From: Parapristionchus giblindavisi
Taxonomy: Eukaryota > Nematoda > Chromadorea > Rhabditida > Diplogasteridae
NCBI GenBank assembly: GCA_943737045.1
Contig: CALSFV010000046.1
Coordinates: 372,001-436,000 of the forward strand
Length of the DNA: 64,000 nt
Reading direction: 5' to 3'
Part shown: in pieces, positions 23,473 to 36,601 of the stretch
Layout: every line of letters begins with the position of its first letter
Numbering within the stretch: the first letter of the stretch is position 1
The notes under the pieces: model-generated
The model's database searches: none
Seen by the model: only the letters and a program-made list of their open reading frames with translations
Told to the model about the DNA's origin: nothing
Position numbers and translations under genes: made by a program

Positions 23473-26456
23473 AACGATACCTATCGTGTCACATACCATG
23501 TGAAAGAGCAAAAAAAATCTGAATACGATACACTTTTCCATTCCTGAAAAGAGGTCACATAGGCCAAAATGCTAAATTTTCTTCCAGTACTCTTTGCATT
23601 TTCGCTACAAAACAATTCATGACAAGTCAAATTATCAACGATACTAATCGTGTCATATACCATGTGAAAGAGAAAAAAATTCTGAATCGTACACTCTTCA
23701 GCTCATGTCGAACCGTATTATTTTACGGTCGACACAATGACCGAAGTACAAAAGTAGCTTTTACTCTTATATGATAAAAATTACTTGTGAAATGTGAAAA
23801 TGGCAACGATACCTATCGTGTCGTATACCATGTGAAAGAGTAAAAAAATCTGAATGCGATACACTTTTCCATTCCTGAAAAGCGGTCACATATGCCAAAA
23901 TGCTAAATTATCTTCCAGTACTCTTTGCATTTTCCCTACAAAACAATTCATGACAAGTCAAATTGTCAACGATACTAATCGTGTCATATACCATGGAAAG
24001 AGAAAAAAATGCTGAATCGTACACACTTCAGCTCCTGTCTAACCGTATTATTTTACAGTCGCGAAAATGGCCGAAGTACAAAAGTAGCTTTTACTCTTAT
24101 ATGATAAAAATTACTTGTGAAATGTGAAAATGGCAATGAAACCTATCTTGTCGTATACCCAACGAAAGAGCAAAAAAATCTGAATACGATACACTTTTCC
24201 ATTCCTGAACAGCGGTCACATAGGCCAAAATGCTAAATTATCTTCCAGTACTCTTTGCATTTTCGCTACAAAACAATTCATGACAAGTCAAATTATCAAC
24301 GATACTAATCGTGTCATATACCATGTGAAAGAGAAAAAAATTCTGAATCGTACACTCTTCAGCTCATGTCGAACCGTATTATTTTACGGTCGACACAATG
24401 GCCGAAGTACAAAAGTAGCTTTTACTCTTATATGATAAAAATTACTTGTGAAATGTGAAAATGGCAACGATACCTATCGTGTCACATACCATGTGAAAGA
24501 GCAAAAAAAAATCTGAATACGATACACTTTTCCATTCCTGAAAAGAGGTCACATAGGCCAAAATGCTAAATTTCTTCCAGTACTCTTTGCATTTTCGCTA
24601 CAAAACAATTCATGACAAGTCAAATTATCAACGATACTAATCGTGTCATATACCATGTGAAAGAGAAAAAAATTCTGAATCGTACACTCTTCAGCTGATG
24701 TCGAACCGTATTATTTTACGGTCGACCAATGACCGAAGTACAAAAGTAGCTTTTACTCTTATATGATAAAAATTACTTGTGAAATGTGAAAATGGCAACG
24801 ATACCTATCGTGTCATATACCATGTGAAAGAGAAAAAAATTCTGAATCGTGCACTCTTCAGCTCATGTCGAACCGTATTATTTTACGGTCGACACAATGA
24901 CCGAAGTACAAAAGTAGCTTTTACTCTTATATGATAAAAATTACTTGTGAAATGTGAAAATGGCAACGATACCTATCGTGTCACATACCATGTGAAAGAG
25001 CAAAAAAAATCTGAATACGATACACTTTTCCATTCCTGAAAAGAGGTCACATAGGCCAAAATGCTAAATTTTCTTCCAGTACTCTTTGCATTTTCGCTAC
25101 AAAACAATTCATGACAAGTCAAATTATCAACGATACTAATCGTGTCATATACCATGTGAAAGAGAAAAAAATTCTGAATCGTACACTCTTCAGCTCATGT
25201 CGAACCGTATTATTTTACGGTCGACACAATGACCGAAGTACAAAAGTAGCTTTTACTCTTATATGATAAAAATTACTTGTGAAATGTGAAAATGGCAACG
25301 ATACCTATCGTGTCGTATACCATGTGAAAGAGTAAAAAAATCTGAATGCGATACACTTTTCCATTCCTGAAAAGCGGTCACATATGCCAAAATGCTAAAT
25401 TATCTTCCAGTACTCTTTGCATTTTCCCTACAAAACAATTCATGACAAGTCAAATTGTCAACGATACTAATCGTGTCATATACCATGGAAAGAGAAAAAA
25501 ATGCTGAATCGTACACACTTCAGCTCCTGTCTAACCGTATTATTTTACAGTCGCGAAAATGGCCGAAGTACAAAAGTAGCTTTTACTCTTATATGATAAA
25601 AATTACTTGTGAAATGTGAAAATGGCAATGAAACCTATCTTGTCGTATACCCAACGAAAGAGCAAAAAAATCTGAATACGATACACTTTTCCATTCCTGA
25701 ACAGCGGTCACATAGGCCAAAATGCTAAATTATCTTCCAGTACTCTTTGCATTTTCGCTACAAAACAATTCATGACAAGTCAAATTATCAACGATACTAA
25801 TCGTGTCATATACCATGTGAAAGAGAAAAAAATTCTGAATCGTACACTCTTCAGCTCATGTCGAACCGTATTATTTTACGGTCGACACAATGGCCGAAGT
25901 ACAAAAGTAGCTTTTACTCTTATATGATAAAAATTACTTGTGAAATGTGAAAATGGCAACGATACCTATCGTGTCACATACCATGTGAAAGAGCAAAAAA
26001 AAATCTGAATACGATACACTTTTCCATTCCTGAAAAGAGGTCACATAGGCCAAAATGCTAAATTTCTTCCAGTACTCTTTGCATTTTCGCTACAAAACAA
26101 TTCATGACAAGTCAAATTATCAACGATACTAATCGTGTCATATACCATGTGAAAGAGAAAAAAATTCTGAATCGTACACTCTTCAGCTGATGTCGAACCG
26201 TATTATTTTACGGTCGACCAATGACCGAAGTACAAAAGTAGCTTTTACTCTTATATGATAAAAATTACTTGTGAAATGTGAAAATGGCAACGATACCTAT
26301 CGTGTCATATACCATGTGAAAGAGAAAAAAATTCTGAATCGTGCACTCTTCAGCTCATGTCGAACCGTATTATTTTACGGTCGACACAATGACCGAAGTA
26401 CAAAAGTAGCTTTTACTCTTATATGATAAAAATTACTTGTGAAATGTGAAAATGGC
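23473..26456 (-). repeat. 1,492-bp HOR, two tandem copies
   Basis: Spacings 332, 330, 331, 331, 168 occur twice (23473-24964, 24965-26456). Three private markers repeat at exactly 1,492 bp: GAATGCGATAC (23,856 and 25,348), CAGCTGATGTCG (G at 24,697 and 26,189) and the 2-bp deletion GGTCGACCAATGACC (about 24,721 and 26,213). Confidence 0.88.
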
Positions 26457-27778
26457 AACGATACCTATCGTGTCGTATACCATGTGAAAGAGTAAAAAAA
26501 TCTGAATACGATACACTTTTCCATTCCTGAAAAGCGGTCACATATGCCAAAATGCTAAATTATCTTCCAGTACTCTTTGCATTTTCCCTACAAAACAATT
26601 CATGACAAGTCAAATTGTCAACGATACTAATCGTGTCATATACCATGTGAAAGAGAAAAAAATTCTGAATCGTACACTCTTCAGCTCATGTCGAACCGTA
26701 TTATTTTACGGTCGACACAATGACCGAAGTACAAAAGTAGCTTTTACTCTTATATGATAAAAATTACTTGTGAAATGTGAAAATGGCAACGATACCTATC
26801 GTGTCGTATACCATGTGAAAGAGTAAAAAATCTGAATACGATACACTTTTCCATTCCTGAAAAGCGGTCACATATGCCAAAATGCTAAATTATCTTCCAG
26901 TACTCTTTGCATTTTCCCTACAAAACAATTCATGACAAGTCAAATTGTCAACGATACTAATCGTGTCATATACCATGTGAAAGAGATAAAAATGCTGAAT
27001 CGTACACACTTCAGCTCCTGTCTAACCGTATTATTTTACAGTCGCGAAAATGGCCGAAGTACAAAAGTAGCTTTTACTCTTATATGATAAAAAATACTTG
27101 TGAAATGTGAAAATGGCAATGAAACCTATCTTGTCGTATACCCAACGAAAGAGCAAAAAAATCTGAATACGATACACTTTTCCATTCCTGAACAGCGGTC
27201 ACATAGGCCAAAATGCTAAATTATCTTCCAGTACTCTTTGCATTTTCGCTACAAAACAATTCATGACAAGTCAAATTATCATCGATACTAATCGTGTCAT
27301 ATACCATGTGAAAGAGAAAAAAATTCTGAATCGTACACTCTTCAGCTCATGTCGAACCGTATTATTTTACGGTCGACACAATGACCGAAGTACAAAAGTA
27401 GCTTTTACTCTTATATGATAAAAATTACTTGTGAAATGTGAAAATGGCAACGATACCTATCGTGTCGTATACCATGTGAAAGAGTAAAAAATCTGAATAC
27501 GATACACTTTTCCATTCCTGAAAAGCGGTCACATATGCCAAAATGCTAAATTATCTTCCAGTACTCTTTGCATTTTCCCTACAAAACAATTCATGACAAG
27601 TCAAATTGTCAACGATACTAATCGTGTCATATACCATGTGAAAGAGATAAAAATGCTGAATCGTACACACTTCAGCTCCTGTCTAACCGTATTATTTTAC
27701 AGTCGCGAAAATGGCCGAAGTACAAAAGTAGCTTTTACTCTTATATGATAAAAATTACTTGTGAAATGTGAAAATGGC
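26457..27778 (-). repeat. 661-bp HOR, two tandem copies
   Basis: Spacings 331, 330 occur twice with matching subtypes: an M2 subtype c followed by M1-prime with GAGATAAAAATGCTG, then an M2 subtype a and an M1. The first copy carries a single private T-to-A (GATAAAAAATACTTG near 27,094). The two-dimer unit is the smallest four-monomer HOR seen here. Confidence 0.72.
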
Positions 27779-30700
27779 AATGAAACCTATCTTGTCGTAT
27801 ACCCAACGAAAGAGCAAAAAAATCTGAATACGATACACTTTTCCATTCCTGAACAGCGGTCACATAGGCCAAAATGCTAAATTATCTTCCAGTACTCTTT
27901 GCATTTTCGCTACAAAACAATTCATGACAAGTCAAATTATCATCGATACTAATCGTGTCATATACCATGTGAAAGAGAAAAAATTCTGAATCGTACACTC
28001 TTCAGCTCATGTCGAACCGTATTATTTTACGGTCGACACAATGACCGAAGTACAAAAGTAGCTTTTACTCTTATATGATAAAAATTACTTGTGAAATGTG
28101 AAAATGGCAACGATACCTATCGTGTCGTATACCATGTGAAAGAGTAAAAAAATCTGAATACGATACACTTTTCCATTCCTGAACAGCGGTCACATAGGCC
28201 AAAATGCTAAATTATCTTCCAGTACTCTTTGCATTTTCGCTACAAAACAATTCATGACAAGTCAAATTATCAACGATACTAATCGTGTCATATACCATGT
28301 GAAAGAGAAAAAAATTCTGAATCGTACACTCTTCAGCTCATGTCGAACCGTATTATTTTACGGTCGACACAATGGCCGAAGTACAAAAGTAGCTTTTACT
28401 CTTATATGATAAAAATTACTTGTGAAATGTGAAAATGGCAACGATACCTATCGTGTCATATACCATGTGAAAGAGAAAAAAATTCTGAATCGTACACTCT
28501 TCAGCTCATGTCGAACCGTATTATTTTACGGTCGACACAATGACCGAAGTACAAAAGTAGCTTTTACTCTTATATGATAAAAATTACTTGTGAAATGTGA
28601 AAATGGCAACGATACCTATCGTGTCGTATACCATGTGAAAGAGTAAAAAAATCTGAATACGATACACTTTTCCATTCCTGAAAAGCGGTCACATATGCCA
28701 AAATGCTAAATTATCTTCCAGTACTCTTTGCATTTTCCCTACAAAACAATTCATGACAAGTCAAATTGTCAACGATACTAATCGTGTCATATACCATGTG
28801 AAAGAGATAAAAATGCTGAATCGTACACACTTCAGCTCCTGTCTAACCGTATTATTTTACAGTCGCGAAAATGGCCGAAGTACAAAAGTAGCTTTTACTC
28901 TTATATGAAAAAAATTACTTGTGAAATGTGAAAATGGCAATGAAACCTATCTTGTCGTATACCCAACGAAAGAGCAAAAAAATCTGAATACGATACACTT
29001 TTCCATTCCTGAACAGCGGTCACATAGGCCAAAATGCTAAATTATCTTCCAGTACTCTTTGCATTTTCGCTACAAAACAATTCATGACAAGTCAAATTAT
29101 CATCGATACTAATCGTGTCATATACCATGTGAAAGAGAAAAAAATTCTGAATCGTACACTCTTCAGCTCATGTCGAACCGTATTATTTTACGGTCGACAC
29201 AATGACCGAAGTACAAAAGTAGCTTTTACTCTTATATGATAAAAATTACTTGTGAAATGTGAAAATGGCAACGATACCTATCGTGTCACATACCATGTGA
29301 AAGAGCAAAAAAAATCTGAATACGATACACTTTTCCATTCCTGAAAAGAGGTCACATAGGCCAAAATGCTAAAAAACAATTCATGACAAGTCAAATTATC
29401 AACGATACTAATCGTGTCATATACCATGTGAAAGAGAAAAAAATTCTGAATCGTACACTCTTCAGCTCATGTCGAACCGTATTATTTTACGGTCGACACA
29501 ATGACCGAAGTACAAAAGTAGCTTTTACTCTTATATGATAAAAATTACTTGTGAAATGTGAAAATGGCAACGATACCTATCGTGTCATATACCATGTGAA
29601 AGAGAAAAAAAATTCTGAATCGTACACTCTTCAGCTCATGTCGAACCGTATTATTTTACGGTCGACACAATGACCGAAGTACAAAAGTAGCTTTTACTCT
29701 TATATGATAAAAATTACTTGTGAAATGTGAAAATGGCAACGATACCTATCGTGTCGTATACCATGTGAAAGAGTAAAAAAATCTGAATACGATACACTTT
29801 TCCATTCCTGAAAAGCGGTCACATATGCCAAAATGCTAAATTATCTTCCAGTACTCTTTGCATTTTCCCTACAAAACAATTCATGACAAGTCAAATTGTC
29901 AACGATACTAATCGTGTCATATACCATGTGAAAGAGATAAAAATGCTGAATCGTACACACTTCAGCTCCTGTCTAACCGTATTATTTTACAGTCGCGAAA
30001 ATGGCCGAAGTACAAAAGTAGCTTTTACTCTTATATGATAAAAATTACTTGTGAAATGTGAAAATGGCAATGAAACCTATCTTGTCGTATACCCAACGAA
30101 AGAGCAAAAAAATCTGAATACGATACACTTTTCCATTCCTGAACAGCGGTCACATAGGCCAAAATGCTAAATTATCTTCCAGTACTCTTTGCATTTTCGC
30201 TACAAAACAATTCATGACAAGTCAAATTATCATCGATACTAATCGTGTCATATACCATGTGAAAGAGAAAAAAATTCTGAATCGTACACTCTTCAGCTCA
30301 TGTCGAACCGTATTATTTTACGGTCGACACAATGACCGAAGTACAAAAGTAGCTTTTACTCTTATATGATAAAAATTACTTGTGAAATGTGAAAATGGCA
30401 ACGATACCTATCGTGTCACATACCATGTGAAAGAGCAAAAAAAATCTGAATACGATACACTTTTCCATTCCTGAAAAGAGGTCACATAGGCCAAAATGCT
30501 AAAAAACAATTCATGACAAGTCAAATTATCAACGATACTAATCGTGTCATATACCATGTGAAAGAGAAAAAAATTCTGAATCGTACACTCTTCAGCTCAT
30601 GTCGAACCGTATTATTTTACGGTCGACACAATGACCGAAGTACAAAAGTAGCTTTTACTCTTATATGATAAAAATTACTTGTGAAATGTGAAAATGGCAA

Positions 30701-32655
30701 CGATACCTATCGTGTCATATACCATGTGAAAGAGAAAAAAATTCTGAATCGTACACTCTTCAGCTCATGTCGAACCGTATTATTTTACGGTCGACACAAT
30801 GGCCGAAGTACAAAAGTAGCTTTTACTCTTATATGATAAAAATTACTTGTGAAATGTGAAAATGGCAATGAAACCTATCTTGTCGTATACCCAACGAAAG
30901 AGCAAAAAAATCTGAATACGATACACTTTTCCATTCCTGAACAGCGGTCACATAGGCCAAAATGCTAAATTATCTTCCAGTACTCTTTGCATTTTCGCTA
31001 CAAAACAATTCATGACAAGTCAAATTATCATCGATACTAATCGTGTCATATACCATGTGAAAGAGAAAAAAATTCTGAATCGTACACTCTTCAGCTCATG
31101 TCGAACCGTATTATTTTACGGTCGACACAATGACCGAAGTGCAAAAGTAGCTTTTACTCTTATATGATAAAAATTACTTGTGAAATGTGAAAATGGCAAC
31201 GATACCTATCGTGTCGTATACCATGTGAAAGAGTAAAAAAATCTGAATACGATACACTTTTCCATTCCTGAACAGCGGTCACATAGGCCAAAATGCTAAA
31301 TTATCTTCCAGTACTCTTTGCATTTTCGCTACAAAACAATTCATGACAAGTCAAATTATCAACGATACTAATCGTGTCATATACCATGTGAAAGAGAAAA
31401 AAATTCTGAATCGTACACTCTTCAGCTCATGTCGAACCGTATTATTTTACGGTCGACACAATGACCGAAGTACAAAAGTAGCTTTTACTCTTATATGATA
31501 AAAATTACTTGTGAAATGTGAAAATGGCAACGATACCTATCGTGTCACATACCATGTGAAAGAGCAAAAAAAATCTGAATACGATACACTTTTCCATTCC
31601 TGAAAAGAGGTCACATAGGCCAAAATGCTAAAAAACAATTCATGACAAGTCAAATTATCAACGATACTAATCGTGTCATATACCATGTGAAAGAGAAAAA
31701 AATTCTGAATCGTACACTCTTCAGCTCATGTCGAACCGTATTATTTTACGGTCGACACAATGACCGAAGTACAAAAGTAGCTTTTACTCTTATATGATAA
31801 AAATTACTTGTGAAATGTGAAAATGGCAACGATACCTATCGTGTCATATACCATGTGAAAGAGAAAAAATTCTGAATCGTACACTCTTCAGCTCATGTCG
31901 AACCGTATTATTTTACGGTCGACACAATGACCGAAGTACAAAAGTAGCTTTTACTCTTATATGATAAAAATTACTTGTGAAATGTGAAAATGGCAACGAT
32001 ACCTATCGTGTCGTATACCATGTGAAAGAGTAAAAAAATCTGAATACGATACACTTTTCCATTCCTGAAAAGCGGTCACATATGCCAAAATGCTAAATTA
32101 TCTTCCAGTACTCTTTGCATTTTCCCTACAAAACAATTCATGACAAGTCAAATTGTCAACGATACTAATCGTGTCATATACCATGGAAAGAGAAAAAAAT
32201 TCTGAATCGTACACTCTTCAGCTCATGTCGAACCGTATTATTTTACGGTCGACACAATGACCGAAGTACAAAAGTAGCTTTTACTCTTATATGATAAAAA
32301 TTACTTGTGAAATGTGAAAATGGCAATGAAACCTATCTTGTCGTATACCCAACGAAAGAGCAAAAAAATCTGAATACGATACACTTTTCCATTCCTGAAC
32401 AGCGGTCACATAGGCCAAAATGCTAAATTATCTTCCAGTACTCTTTGCATTTTCGCTACAAAACAATTCATGACAAGTCAAATTATCATCGATACTAATC
32501 GTGTCATATACCATGTGAAAGAGAAAAAAATTCTGAATCGTACACTCTTCAGCTCATGTCGAACCGTATTATTTTACGGTCGACACAATGACCGAAGTAC
32601 AAAAGTAGCTTTTACTCTTATATGATAAAAATTACTTGTGAAATGTGAAAATGGC

Positions 32656-32824
32656 AACGATACCTATCGTGTCGTATACCATGTGAAAGAGTAAAAAATC
32701 TGAATACGATACACTCTTCAGCTCATGTCGAACCGTATTATTTTACGGTCGACACAATGGCCGAAGTACAAAAGTAGCTTTTACTCTTATATGATAAAAA
32801 TTACTTGTGAAATGTGAAAATGGC
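32656..32824 (-). repeat. Second copy of the hybrid M1/M2 monomer
   Basis: Same 169-bp spacing and same switch point as 20884-21052. It is flanked on the right by an M2 subtype a with GAGCAGCGGTCACA and then an M1 with the rare GAGAAAACAATTCTG. The rare allele and subtype order match those right of the first hybrid (about 22,086 and 22,208), so the two regions share ancestry beyond the hybrid itself. Confidence 0.8.
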
Positions 32825-35107
32825 AATGAAACCTATCTTGTCGTATACCCAACGAAAGAGCAAAAAAATCTGAATACGATACACTTTTCCATTCCTGAGC
32901 AGCGGTCACATAGGCCAAAATGCTAAATTATCTTCCAGTACTCTTTGCATTTTCGCTACAAAACAATTCATGACAAGTCAAATTATCAACGATACTAATC
33001 GTGTCATATACCATGTGAAAGAGAAAACAATTCTGAATCGTACACTCTTCAGCTCATGTCGAACCGTATTATTTTACGGTCGACACAATGACCGACGTAC
33101 AAAAGTAGCTTTTACTCTTATATGATAAAAATTACTTGTGAAATGTGAAAATGGCAACGATACCTATCGTGTCACATACCATGTGAAAGAGCAAAAAAAA
33201 TCTGAATACGATACACTTTTCCATTCCTGAAAAGAGGTCACATAGGCCAAAATGCTAAAAAACAATTCATGACAAGTCAAATTATCAACGATACTAATCG
33301 TGTCATATACCATGTGAAAGAGAAAAAAATTCTGAATCGTACACTCTTCAGCTCATGTCGAACCGTATTATTTTACGGTCGACACAATGGCCGAACTACA
33401 AAAGTAGCATTTACTCTTATATGATAAAAATTACTTGTGAAATGTGAAAATGGCAATGAAACCTATCTTGTCGTATACCCAACGAAAGAGCAAAAAAATC
33501 TGAATACGATACACTTTTCCATTCCTGAACAGCGGTCACATAGGCCAAAATGCTAAATTATCTTCCAGTACTCTTTGCATTTTCGCTACAAAACAATTCA
33601 TGACAAGTCAAATTATCAACGATACTAATCGTGTCATATACCATGTGAAAGAGAAAAAAATTCTGAATCGTACACTCTTCAGCTCATGTCGAACCGTATT
33701 ATTTTACGGTCGACACAATGACCGAAGTACAAAAGTAGCTTTTACTCTTATATGATAAAAATTACTTGTGAAATGTGAAAATGGCAACGATACCTATCGT
33801 GTCGTATACCATGTGAAAGAGTAAAAAAATCTGAATACGATACACTTTTCCATTCCTGAAAAGCGGTCACATATGCCAAAATGCTAAATTATCTTCCAGT
33901 ACTCTTTGCATTTTCCCTACAAAACAATTCATGACAAGTCAAATTGTCAACGATACTAATCGTGTCATATACCATGGAAAGAGAAAAAAATGCTGAATCG
34001 TACACACTTCAGCTCATGTCGAACCGTATTATTTTACGGTCGACACAATGGCCGAAGTACAAAAGTAGCTTTTACTCTTATATGATAAAAATTACTTCTG
34101 AAATGTGAAAATGGCAACGATACCTATCGTGTCGTATACCATGTGAAAGAGTAAAAAAATCTGAATACGATACACTTTTCCATTCCTGAAAAGCGGTCAC
34201 ATATGCCAAAATGCTAAATTATCTTCCAGTACTCTTTGCATTTTCCCTACAAAACAATTCATGACAAGTCAAATTGTCAACGATACTAATCGTGTCATAT
34301 ACCATGGAACGAGAAAAAAATGCTGAATCGTACACACTTCAGCTCCTGTCTAACCGTATTATTTTACAGTCGCGAAAATGGCCGAAGTACAAAAGTAGCT
34401 TTTACTCTTATATGATAAAAATTACTTGTGAAATGTGAAAATGGCAATGAAACCTATCTTGTCGTATACCCAACGAAAGAGCAAAAAAATCTGAATACGA
34501 TACACTTTTCCATTCCTGAAAAGAGGTCACATAGGCCAAAATGCTAAATTTTCTTCCAGTACTCTTTGCATTTTCGCTACAAAACAATTCATGACAAGTC
34601 AAATTATCAACGATACTAATCGTGTCATATACCATGTGAAAGAGAAAAAAATTCTGAATCGTACACTCTTCAGCTCATGTCGAACCGTATTATTTTACGG
34701 TCGACACAATGACCGAAGTACAAAAGTAGCTTTTACTCTTATATGATAAAAATTACTTGTGAAATGTGAAAATGGCAACGATACCTATCGTGTCGTATAC
34801 CATGTGAAAGAGTAAAAAAATCTGAATACGATACACTTTTCCATTCCTGAACAGCGGTCACATAGGCCAAAATGCTAAATTATCTTCCAGTACTCTTTGC
34901 ATTTTCGCTACAAAACAATTCATGACAAGTCAAATTATCAACGATACTAATCGTGTCATATACCATGTGAAAGAGAAAAAAATTCTGAATCGTACACTCT
35001 TCAGCTCATGTCGAACCGTATTATTTTACGGTCGACACAATGGCCGAAGTACAAAAGTAGCTTTTACTCTTATATGATAAAAATTACTTGTGAAATGTGA
35101 AAATGGC

Positions 35108-36601
35108 AACGAAACCTATCGTGTCACATACCATGTGAAAGAGCAAAAAAAATCTGAATACGATACACTTTTCCATTCCTGAAAAGAGGTCACATAGGCC
35201 AAAATGCTAAATTTTCTTCCAGTACTCTTTGCATTTTCGCTACAAAACAATTCATGACAAGTCAAATTATCAACGATACTAATCGTGTCATATACCATGT
35301 GAAAGAGAAAAAAATTCTGAATCGTACACTCTTCAGCTCATGTCGAACCGTATTATTTTACGGTCGACACAATGACCGAAGTACAAAAGTAGCTTTTACT
35401 CTTATATGATAAAAATTACTTGTGAAATGTGAAAATGGCAACGATACCTATCGTGTCGTATACCATGTGAAAGAGTAAAAAAATCTGAATGCGATACACT
35501 TTTCCATTCCTGAAAAGCGGTCACATATGCCAAAATGCTAAATTATCTTCCAGTACTCTTTGCATTTTCCCTACAAAACAATTCATGACAAGTCAAATTG
35601 TCAACGATACTAATCGTGTCATATACCATGGAAAGAGAAAAAAATGCTGAATCGTACACACTTCAGCTCCTGTCTAACCGTATTATTTTACAGTCGCGAA
35701 AATGGCCGAAGTACAAAAGTAGCTTTTACTCTTATATGATAAAAATTACTTGTGAAATGTGAAAATGGCAATGAAACCTATCTTGTCGTATACCCAACGA
35801 AAGAGCAAAAAAATCTGAATACGATACACTTTTCCATTCCTGAACAGCGGTCACATAGGCCAAAATGCTAAATTATCTTCCAGTACTCTTTGCATTTTCG
35901 CTACAAAACAATTCATGACAAGTCAAATTATCAACGATACTAATCGTGTCATATACCATGTGAAAGAGAAAAAAATTCTGAATCGTACACTCTTCAGCTC
36001 ATGTCGAACCGTATTATTTTACGGTCGACACAATGGCCGAAGTACAAAAGTAGCTTTTACTCTTATATGATAAAAATTACTTGTGAAATGTGAAAATGGC
36101 AACGATACCTATCGTGTCACATACCATGTGAAAGAGCAAAAAAAAATCTGAATACGATACACTTTTCCATTCCTGAAAAGAGGTCACATAGGCCAAAATG
36201 CTAAATTTTCTTCCAGTACTCTTTGCATTTTCGCTACAAAACAATTCATGACAAGTCAAATTATCAACGATACTAATCGTGTCATATACCATGTGAAAGA
36301 GAAAAAAATTCTGAATCGTACACTCTTCAGCTGATGTCGAACCGTATTATTTTACGGTCGACACAATGACCGAAGTACAAAAGTAGCTTTTACTCTTATA
36401 TGATAAAAATTACTTGTGAAATGTGAAAATGGCAACGATACCTATCGTGTCATATACCATGTGAAAGAGAAAAAAATTCTGAATCGTGCACTCTTCAGCT
36501 CATGTCGAACCGTATTATTTTACGGTCGACACAATGACCGAAGTACAAAAGTAGCTTTTACTCTTATATGATAAAAATTACTTGTGAAATGTGAAAATGG
36601 C
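35108..36601 (-). repeat. Dispersed relative of the 1,492-bp HOR
   Basis: Spacings 332, 330, 331, 333, 168 match the unit at 24965-26456 apart from 2 bp. It carries the same rare alleles: GAATGCGATAC near 35,490, a lengthened A-run in GAGCAAAAAAAAATCTG, CAGCTGATGTCG near 36,333 and ATCGTGCACTC near 36,485. It lies about 10.1 kb away, so HOR units have been copied over long distances and not only to neighbours. Confidence 0.78.

Noticed and set aside
29270..31528. An apparent 1.13-kb HOR pair with matching spacings
   Set aside because: The spacings agree, but the M2 subtypes at corresponding positions differ (subtype c against subtype a), so it is not a simple tandem duplication.
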